Assembly: GCA_965198755.1 (NCBI GenBank)
Contig: OZ240673.1
Location: forward strand, 4,154,001 to 4,218,000
Source: BOG-908 sp963692875
GTDB lineage: Bacteria > Pseudomonadota > Alphaproteobacteria > Acetobacterales > Acetobacteraceae
Length of the DNA: 64,000 bases
Direction of reading: 5' to 3'
Shown here one piece after another: positions 58,415 through 64,000 of this stretch. Positions within the stretch are counted from its first letter, which is position 1. Each line of letters begins with the position of its first letter. The position numbers and the translations under genes are program-made. The notes beneath the pieces are model-generated. The model was not told the DNA's origin. It saw nothing but the letters and a program-made list of their open reading frames with translations, and ran no database searches.

Positions 58415-59035
58415 ATGCGAGCCGCCATCATCACCGCCTGCCGCGCGATGAACACCCTGGGCCTGAACCAGGGCATGTCCGGCAACATCAGCGTCCGCCA
58501 CGGCGACGGCCTGCTGATCACGCCGACCGCCACGCCGTACGACCTCATGCAGCCCGCCGACATCGCCGAGTTGCCCCTGGCCGGGGAGGGCTGGACCGGC
58601 CCCAAGCGTCCCTCCTCCGAGTGGCGGTTCCACCGCGACATCCTCGCCGCCCGCCCGGAGTTCGGCGCCGTGGTGCACGCCCACCCTGCGCACTGCACGG
58701 CGCTGGCGATGATGCGCCGCGACATCCCGCCCTGCCACTACATGATCGCCAATTTCGGCGGCGACGACGTGCGCTGCGCCGGCTACGCCACGTTCGGCAC
58801 TCAGGCGCTGTCCGACCTTGCGCTCGAGGCGCTGGCCGACCGGTCCGCCTGCTTGCTGGCCAACCACGGCATGATCGCCTGCGGGCGGGACCTGGACCAG
58901 GCGATGAGCCGCGCGGTGGAGCTGGAGGCGCTGGCGCGGCAATACCTGCTGAGCCTGTCCGCCGGTGGGCCGGTGCTGCTGTCGGCCGCCGACATCGCGG
59001 CGGCACAGCGCAGGTTCGGGGACTACCGCGCGTAA
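58415..59035 (+). CDS. Class II aldolase (L-fuculose-phosphate aldolase type)
   Basis: Zinc aldolase/adducin-family protein of 206 aa. MNTLGLNQGMSGNISVRHGDGLLITPTATPYDLM gives the phosphate- and substrate-binding start, SSEWRFHRDIL carries the catalytic Glu region, VVHAHPAHC the zinc histidines, and LLANHGMIACG the third. It could act on fuculose-1-phosphate, ribulose-5-phosphate or methylthioribulose-1-phosphate (MtnB-like). ATG 58415 is only four bases after repeat R44, so its ribosome binding site lies in the repeat end; a TTG two codons earlier is an alternative. Isolated gene. Confidence 0.86.
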   Translation: MRAAIITACRAMNTLGLNQGMSGNISVRHGDGLLITPTATPYDLMQPADIAELPLAGEGWTGPKRPSSEWRFHRDILAARPEFGAVVHAHPAHCTALAMMRRDIPPCHYMIANFGGDDVRCAGYATFGTQALSDLALEALADRSACLLANHGMIACGRDLDQAMSRAVELEALARQYLLSLSAGGPVLLSAADIAAAQRRFGDYRA

Positions 59036-59039
59036 GCGA

Positions 59040-59188
59040 AAGCAAGGCCTTCTTTTTCGAGAAAAAGAAGCAAAAAGCTTTTGGTCCGGCTGTCGCAGAC
59101 GGCTGAAACGACACGCTTCACCAACACGCACCCCCAGAGAGCAAAAGTTTTTTGGTTCTTTTTTTCAAAAAAGAACCGCTTGCCTTGC
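59040..59188 (+). repeat. XY repeat R45 (F)
   Basis: Ya arm left, X arm right; long core CTGTCGCAGACGGCTGAAAC..CACCAACACGCACCC. Separates the aldolase from the exopolysaccharide operon; the following 59189-59393 has no gene and presumably holds the operon promoter. Confidence 0.92.
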
Positions 59189-59393
59189 CTTTTACTTCTC
59201 AATGGCAAGATCGCCGGCCATCAAGCTGTGCCCAAGCATCGCTTGCAACCAAGCCCGGCCAGCAAGCAGCAACATCGCTCGCGACTACTCGCAAACGAAC
59301 ATCACCAAACCGTGAAAACAAACTTGCGGTTGTAGCTTGCCTGTGTATCATGCGCATACCGGAACGATCAACCGGCCACTGGGTGGGCGCAAG

Positions 59394-60839
59394 ATGACAG
59401 ACTGGTCGAACCTCGAATTTGCCAACGCGCCGATCCGGTCCCGCCGCGCGCAGGACTTCCTGCCGATAGTGACCGACGCGCTGACCTGCTGGGACTTCCT
59501 GGCCTGCGTGCTGGCCGGCGAGGCGGCACTCGCCGTCTATGCACGTTACGTGTTGCAGACGCCGGCCGACCTGTTTTCCGGCCCGTTCCTGCGCGACATC
59601 GTCTTCGGCAGCTTCATCGCCGCGTTCATGCTGCGCACCTCCGGGCTGGAGAGCGAGCGGCTGGCGGCCAGCGTGTGGCGGCTGGTGCTGAGCTCCGAGC
59701 GCAAGTGCCTCGGCGCGTTCGCCGTGCTGATCGCCGTCGGCCTGGCCACGCGCGAGACCAACGACATGGCGCGGCTGTGGCTGTTCGCCTGGCTCGGCAT
59801 CTTCGCGGTGCTGGTGTGCGGCACGCGGCTGGCGTTCGGCGCCTGGCTGGGGCGGCTGCGCCGGCGCGGCGACTTCCGCGAGGCTGTGGCGATCATCGGC
59901 TCGGCCGGCGCGCGCGAGCGCATGGCCGCGCGCCTGGCCGCAGAGGTGGACGTGGTGGGGCTGTTCGGCACCCAGGCACCGGGCGCCGGCGAAGTCTACC
60001 CGGAGGGGGACGACGAGGTGGACCGCCTGCTTGACCTCGGCAGGCAGGGCGGCCTGAACTCGGTCATCCTCGCACTCGACCGTGGCCAGGAACACGGCGT
60101 CTCCCACCTTATCGAGAGGTTGAAGGCGCTGCCGGTGCAGGTCGCCGTGTGTCCGGATGCGCGCTGGGCAGACGAGGTGCAGACGAGCACCCGCTGGCTT
60201 GGCGGGATACCCATGTCGGTCATGGCGGAGCCGCCGATCAAGCAGCCGGACCTGCTGGCCAAGGCGGTGGTGGACAAGCTGGGGGCGGCGCTGCTGCTGC
60301 TGCTGTTCACGCCGGTCCTGCTGGCCGTCGGCATGGCGATCGCGGCGACCAGCCCGGGGCCGGTGATCTTCCGCCAGACCCGCCGCGGCTGGTGCGGCCG
60401 CGACTTCACCATCTTCAAGTTCCGCACCATGCACGCCAAGGGCGCCGGCCGCGTCAGCCAGACCCGCCGCGGCGACCCGCGCTGCACCCGCATCGGCCGC
60501 TTCCTGCGCGCCTCCAGCATCGACGAGCTGCCGCAGCTGGTGAACGTACTGCTGGGCGACATGTCGCTGGTCGGCCCGCGCCCGCACGCCGATGCGCTGC
60601 ACGACGTGGACCGCGCCGGCCGCGAGATCGTCGCCGAGTACGCGCAGCGCCACCGCGTCAAGCCCGGGCTGACCGGCTGGGCGCAGGTCAACGGTGCGCG
60701 CGGGGCGACGTCCACCATGGCGCAGCTGCGCCGGCGGGTGGAGTTCGACCTCTACTACATCGAGAACTGGTCCCTGCTGATGGATTTGCGGATCCTGCTC
60801 CGCACGCCGTTCTGCATGGGCGGGGAGAACGCGTTTTGA
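59394..60839 (+). CDS. Polyprenyl glycosylphosphotransferase (exopolysaccharide initiating)
   Basis: Membrane protein of 481 aa that transfers a sugar-1-phosphate, probably glucose, to undecaprenyl phosphate, the first step of exopolysaccharide repeat-unit synthesis (WbaP/GumD/AceA-like). Four N-terminal helices (about 30-150) precede a Rossmann-like middle segment (AVAIIGSAGARERMAARL). The C-terminal bacterial sugar-transferase domain starts with the membrane hairpin KLGAALLLLLFTPVLLAVG and has FKFRTM, SIDELPQLVNVLLGDMSLVGPRP and GLTGWAQVNGARG. ATG 59394. It heads a four-gene overlapping operon. Confidence 0.93.
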   Translation: MTDWSNLEFANAPIRSRRAQDFLPIVTDALTCWDFLACVLAGEAALAVYARYVLQTPADLFSGPFLRDIVFGSFIAAFMLRTSGLESERLAASVWRLVLSSERKCLGAFAVLIAVGLATRETNDMARLWLFAWLGIFAVLVCGTRLAFGAWLGRLRRRGDFREAVAIIGSAGARERMAARLAAEVDVVGLFGTQAPGAGEVYPEGDDEVDRLLDLGRQGGLNSVILALDRGQEHGVSHLIERLKALPVQVAVCPDARWADEVQTSTRWLGGIPMSVMAEPPIKQPDLLAKAVVDKLGAALLLLLFTPVLLAVGMAIAATSPGPVIFRQTRRGWCGRDFTIFKFRTMHAKGAGRVSQTRRGDPRCTRIGRFLRASSIDELPQLVNVLLGDMSLVGPRPHADALHDVDRAGREIVAEYAQRHRVKPGLTGWAQVNGARGATSTMAQLRRRVEFDLYYIENWSLLMDLRILLRTPFCMGGENAF

Positions 60840-61558
60840 ACGCCGCCGGCCTGCTCGACGCGCCGGGGCGCGTGTCGGCCCGCGGTGGCGCGGGGCGCGG
60901 CTACAGCAGCGCGGCGTCGGAGGAGGCGGCGCGGCAGGCGGCCGGTCTGCTCGGGCACGTGCTGGCCCGGCTGCCGGGGGTCGCACAGCCGGTGGTGCAT
61001 GTGCTGCCGGCGTGCCCGGCGGGCAACGCGTTCTCGGTGGCGCGCGTGCTGGCGGCAGCGGCGGCCGAGCGGTTCGGCCGCACCCTGCTGGTCAGGGCCG
61101 GCGTGGCCGAGACGCGGCAGGCCGAGCCCGGCGGGCTGTGGTGGCTGGCGGCCGAGCTGCCCGGCTACGGGCCGGACGCGCAGGGCCACGGGCCGGAGGC
61201 GATCGTGCCGGATGCCGGCACCGAGGGGCTCTATCACACGCGCACCAGGCTGGCAGACCGCGGCGGCATCGCCCAGAAGCTGGCCGCCTGGTGCCGCACC
61301 GAGCCGGGGTTCCGCATGGTGGTGGTGGAAAGCCCGTCGGCCACGATCGACCCCGAAGCGCTCGACACGTGCCTCGCCTGCCACGGCGCCGTGCTGGCGG
61401 TGGCTGCCGGCCGGACCACGCTGCAGGATCTGCGCCGTACGGAGCGCCAGCTGGAGGCCGCCGGCGCGCGGGTGCTGGGCACCGTGCTGCACGACCGGCC
61501 GATCATCGGGCTACCCGGCTTGCGGCGCCGCGGCCTGCGGCGCCGCCGGGGCATCTGA
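60836..61558 (+). CDS. Degenerate CpsD/CapB-like exopolysaccharide protein
   Basis: Protein of 240 aa from TTG 60836, which overlaps the stop of the initiating transferase (TTGA). The fold outline matches the bacterial tyrosine kinase/ParA-like group of exopolysaccharide co-polymerases: VVHVLPACPAGNAFSVARVLAAAAAERFGRTLLVRA, FRMVVVESPSATIDPEALDTCLACHGAVLAVAAGRTT and ARVLGTVLHDRP. However, the Walker A GxxxGK(S/T) is absent (CPAGNAFSVA) and no Tyr-rich tail exists, so ATP binding is doubtful. It may be a structural or regulatory relative in chain-length control. Confidence 0.68.
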   Translation: MNAAGLLDAPGRVSARGGAGRGYSSAASEEAARQAAGLLGHVLARLPGVAQPVVHVLPACPAGNAFSVARVLAAAAAERFGRTLLVRAGVAETRQAEPGGLWWLAAELPGYGPDAQGHGPEAIVPDAGTEGLYHTRTRLADRGGIAQKLAAWCRTEPGFRMVVVESPSATIDPEALDTCLACHGAVLAVAAGRTTLQDLRRTERQLEAAGARVLGTVLHDRPIIGLPGLRRRGLRRRRGI

Positions 61559-62850
61559 TGCAGGCCTCGCCCGGCAGGCTGGCCGTGGTGCTCGCCACGG
61601 CCGCGGTGGGCCTCGAGCTGTGTGTCAGCGCCAACCTGCTCACCTGGGCCGGCATCCCCTACGTGACCGACGGCGGCGCGCTGCCGCTGAAATTCCATCC
61701 GGGCACCGACCTGCTGGTGGCTGCCGCTGGCGCCGCCCTGGCCGGGGGCCAGCTGGGCTGGCTGCGCCGCCTGCCCTGCACGCTGTGGGTGTTCTTCGGT
61801 GCCGTCGGCTTCTGCCTGGCCTGCGTGCTGCTGCTGACCGGCACCAGCAACATGATCGTCCTGCTCGACACCTTCCTGCCGGCCGGCCTGCTGGCCGCGG
61901 TGCTGGACCGCGCCCGGCCGGCCGACCTGCGCGCGCTGCGCCGGGTGATGCAGCTGCTGCTGGCGGCCAACGCCGTGCTCGCTTTGGCCGAAATGGCGAC
62001 GCAGGCGACGCTGGTGCCGCTCTACCTCAACGACGCCGCCTACCAGCCGCACACCGAAGATTTCCGCCCCACCGCGCTGTTCGACCACCCGCTGACCGGC
62101 GCGCTGATGATGATGATGGCGCTGGCGATCGCACCCGGGCGGGGCCGCTCGACGGCCGCGGGGCTGGTGCGCCTGGCCTACCAGGGCCTGATCTGGGCCG
62201 GGCTGATCGTGTTCGGCGGCCGCATGGCGTTGGGCGTCTGCGTGCTGACGGCCGGGCTGGGACAGGCCTGGCGTGGCGGCCGGTTGGTGCTGGCGCGCGA
62301 CCCGCGTGCCGCCGCCACGCTGGTGATGGCGGCCGCCGGCCTGGCCGGCTGCGCAATGCTGTTTGCGGCCGCGCTTGCCGCCGGCATGGGGGATCGGCTG
62401 GCAGGCCACCTCTACTGGGACGACAGCGCGCAGGTGCGCCTGGCGCAGTGGCAGGTCCTCGGCGAGATGGACGCGCCGCAGCTGCTGTTCGGCACGCCGC
62501 GCGAGGCGCTACTGGACCTGCTCAACCGGCTTCGTTTGGGCCCCGGCGTCGAGGTGATCGAGAACTTCTGGCTGCTGATGTTCGTGAGCCTCGGCGCGAT
62601 CGGCTTTCCCGCCTTCCTGGTGGCGCTGGCCGCGCTGTGCCGCTGGTGCTGGCAGCGCACCGCGCCTGCCGGGCGGGCGCTGCTGCTGGGGGCGCTGGTG
62701 GTAGCCTCCTCGAGCAACTCGCTGGGACGCAAGTCGACGGTGCTGGTCTGCCTGGTCGCCGCCACGCGCTGTGCCGCTGCCGGCGGCGCCCCCTCCTACC
62801 GCTTCCGGGCAGCACGCCTGCCGCTCTCCTTGCAGGTGGCCGCAGCATGA
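61558..62850 (+). CDS. Wzy-type polysaccharide polymerase-like membrane protein
   Basis: Integral membrane protein of 430 aa with about ten to twelve helices and a large periplasmic loop (about 155-180: EMATQATLVPLYLNDAAYQPHTEDFRPTALFDHPLTGALM), as in O-antigen/exopolysaccharide polymerases. FRPTALFDHPLTGA and VEVIENFWLLMFVSLGAIGFPAF resemble EPS polymerases of acetic acid bacteria. Family sequence identity is always low, so the call rests on topology and position. ATG 61558 overlaps the preceding stop (TGATG). Confidence 0.78.
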   Translation: MQASPGRLAVVLATAAVGLELCVSANLLTWAGIPYVTDGGALPLKFHPGTDLLVAAAGAALAGGQLGWLRRLPCTLWVFFGAVGFCLACVLLLTGTSNMIVLLDTFLPAGLLAAVLDRARPADLRALRRVMQLLLAANAVLALAEMATQATLVPLYLNDAAYQPHTEDFRPTALFDHPLTGALMMMMALAIAPGRGRSTAAGLVRLAYQGLIWAGLIVFGGRMALGVCVLTAGLGQAWRGGRLVLARDPRAAATLVMAAAGLAGCAMLFAAALAAGMGDRLAGHLYWDDSAQVRLAQWQVLGEMDAPQLLFGTPREALLDLLNRLRLGPGVEVIENFWLLMFVSLGAIGFPAFLVALAALCRWCWQRTAPAGRALLLGALVVASSSNSLGRKSTVLVCLVAATRCAAAGGAPSYRFRAARLPLSLQVAAA

Positions 62851-64000
62851 GCCTCGGACCGATCGCCTTCTACATGCACGACCTCTCCGGCGGCGGCGTG
62901 GAGCGCATGCGGCTCTCGCTGATCGCCGAGCTCCGCGGCCGCGGGCTGGCGGTGAGCCTGATCGTCGGACGTCGGCAGGGCGCGCTGGCCAGCCAGGTGC
63001 CGGCCGACCTCGACGTGGTCGAGCTCGGTTGCACCGGCGTGCTGGCCTCGGCCCTCGCACTGGCACGCGTGCTGCGCCGGACACGGCCGGACGTGCTGGT
63101 GGCCAGCCTGGACCACAACAACATCGCCGCCATGCTGGCCGGCATGCTGGCCAGCACCGGCACGCGCGTGGTGGTCTGCCAGCACAACGCGCTGTCCGCC
63201 GAGCTTTCCGTCGGCTGGAAGTATCGCGTGGTGCCGTGGCTGTATTGGCTGCTGCAGTCGCGCGCACACGGCATCGTCGCCGTCAGCCGCGGCGTGGCCG
63301 ACGACCTCGCGCACGTGGCCGGCATCCCCCGCGGCCGGATCACCGCCATCTACAATCCGGTGATCGGGCCCGACTTCGCCGCCCGCGCCGCCGGTCCGGC
63401 GCCACACCCCTGGCTCGCCGACCACGCCACGCCGGTCTTCGTCTTCGCCGGGCGGCTGACCGCGCAGAAGGACCCGCTTCTGCTGCTGCAGGCCTTCTCC
63501 CTGCTGCGGCAAAGCACCCAGGCAAGGCTGATCCTGCTCGGCGAGGGGCTCTTGCTGGCAACGCTGCAGGCCGAGGCGGCGCGGCTCGGCCTCGCGGAGC
63601 AGGTGCTGTTCGCCGGCTTCCAGGCCAACCCGCTGCCCTGGATCGCGCATGCGACCGGCCTGGTGCTGGCCTCCCGCTACGAAGGGCTTGGCAACGTGCT
63701 GGTCGAGGCGCTGGCTTGCGGCACCCCGGTGGTCGCCACCGATTGCCCGCACGGGCCGGCCGAGATCCTCGCCGACGGCGCGTTCGGCGCGCTGGTGCCC
63801 GTCGGCGAGGCTGCCTTGCTGGCCGATGCCATGGCGCGGATGGCGCTTGCACCGCGCGACAGCCAACGGTTGCAGGTGCGCGCGGCCTGCTTCACGGCGG
63901 AAGCCTGTGCGGACGCGCACTTGGCGTTGTTGCATGGGCTGGAGAACCGCCCGGCTTTCACCGAGACACTCGCGCAATCTGGGCAGGAAGCAAGCAAGCG
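62847..64000 (+). CDS. Family 4 glycosyltransferase (3' end cut by window)
   Basis: GT-B glycosyltransferase, at least 384 aa. The start IAFYMHDLSGGGVERMRLSLIAELRGRG is the typical acceptor-binding loop; donor-binding motifs are VFVFAGRLTAQKDPLLLLQAF, LILLGEGLLLATLQ, LASRYEGLGNVLVEALACGTPVVATDCPHGPAEIL (E-x7-E). It should add a sugar to the lipid-linked repeat unit. ATG 62847 overlaps the polymerase stop (ATGA). No stop occurs before the window end; the last codons (QEASK) are already the outer flank of repeat R46, so the true C-terminus may again be repeat-coded. Confidence 0.9.
   Translation, partial: MSLGPIAFYMHDLSGGGVERMRLSLIAELRGRGLAVSLIVGRRQGALASQVPADLDVVELGCTGVLASALALARVLRRTRPDVLVASLDHNNIAAMLAGMLASTGTRVVVCQHNALSAELSVGWKYRVVPWLYWLLQSRAHGIVAVSRGVADDLAHVAGIPRGRITAIYNPVIGPDFAARAAGPAPHPWLADHATPVFVFAGRLTAQKDPLLLLQAFSLLRQSTQARLILLGEGLLLATLQAEAARLGLAEQVLFAGFQANPLPWIAHATGLVLASRYEGLGNVLVEALACGTPVVATDCPHGPAEILADGAFGALVPVGEAALLADAMARMALAPRDSQRLQVRAACFTAEACADAHLALLHGLENRPAFTETLAQSGQEASK
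63989..64000. repeat. Start of XY repeat R46
   Basis: AGCAAGCAAGCG at the window end matches the left outer flank of copies such as R37 (AAGCAAGCAAGCGG), so an X arm probably follows. Confidence 0.6.

Noticed and set aside
1..64000. CRISPR array suggested by many similar repeats
   Set aside because: Copies are spaced by whole genes, vary in sequence and orientation, and lack regular spacers; no cas genes are present.
1..64000. Simple Rho-independent terminators after every gene
   Set aside because: The arms are A/T stems without a GC-rich stem plus U tract, and they also lie upstream of genes and inside operons; a terminator role is possible but not shown.

Overview
The window reads as chromosomal DNA of a GC-rich alphaproteobacterium, most likely an Acetobacteraceae (Rhodospirillales) member. 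This is inferred from class II DAHP synthase, the hisG-hisD-infA-maf-rng-yacG run, DUF4167 beside prmC/hfq/hflX, an Fds-type formate dehydrogenase, RNase E with a large insertion in its S1 region, and an acetan-like exopolysaccharide locus. No phage, IS transposase, plasmid function or CRISPR array was seen.

The dominant feature is not a gene. About 46 copies or fragments of one roughly 135-bp structured repeat, here called the XY repeat, occupy almost every non-operonic gap, about one per 1.4 kb. A full copy has two end hairpins. Arm X is GGTTC..GAACC with an A/T stem (variant GGTCC..GGAC). Arm Y is CTTC..GAAG with an A/T stem in three loop subtypes: Ya with CGAG loop, Yb with CTGAAG, Yc all T/A; Yd is a CTGC..GCAG variant. 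Each arm is followed inward by a small CAAAA..TTTTG stem. Between them lies a core carrying CTGTCGCG on the Y side and often CCCTTGGG on the X side. The outer ends are AAGCAAG / CTTGCTT. Orientation F below means Y left and X right on the plus strand (strand +); R is the reverse (strand -). Thirty copies have exactly one X and one Y arm (18 F, 12 R). Some carry outer modules ending in TACCAA / TTGGTATTA. One such long copy (208 bp, 12083-12290) interrupts an older tandem duplication and so reveals the boundaries of the mobile unit. The repeats also supply stop codons, TTG start codons and even in-frame peptide to neighbouring genes.

Layout. 0.1-8.4 kb: DAHP synthase, LrgAB-like pair, hisS-prfA (minus), secreted S9 peptidase, small ferredoxin-like protein, small lipoprotein. 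8.9-16.0 kb: EAL protein, then a minus-strand housekeeping run hisG-hisD-infA-maf-rng-yacG-tRNA-Phe. 16.2-20 kb: frameshifted small gene, cytochrome P450, BLUF photoreceptor, VOC protein, truncated AraC regulator. 20.2-26.4 kb: DUF2064 transferase, radical SAM/SPASM protein, membrane glycosyltransferase and GT2 (minus), then MATE exporter. 26.6-33.8 kb: membrane protein, secreted protein, prmC, DUF4167, D-amino-acid transaminase, hfq, hflX, inositol-phosphatase family. 34-39.3 kb: small protein, arfB, PEP-CTERM protein, exported methyltransferase, GNAT-nitrilase-SnoaL operon. 39.6-45.5 kb: LysR regulator and fdsGBA. 45.8-49.5 kb: type II secretion minor pseudopilins gspHIJK, then a GH24 muramidase with an overlapping exported partner. 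49.6-59 kb: rne, amidase, PBP1A, prfB with its programmed frameshift, class II aldolase. 59.4-64 kb: exopolysaccharide operon, its last gene cut by the window end.

Starts were chosen from family alignment, ribosome binding sites and overlaps. Many apparent longer ORFs simply read through the XY repeats, which stay open in several frames.
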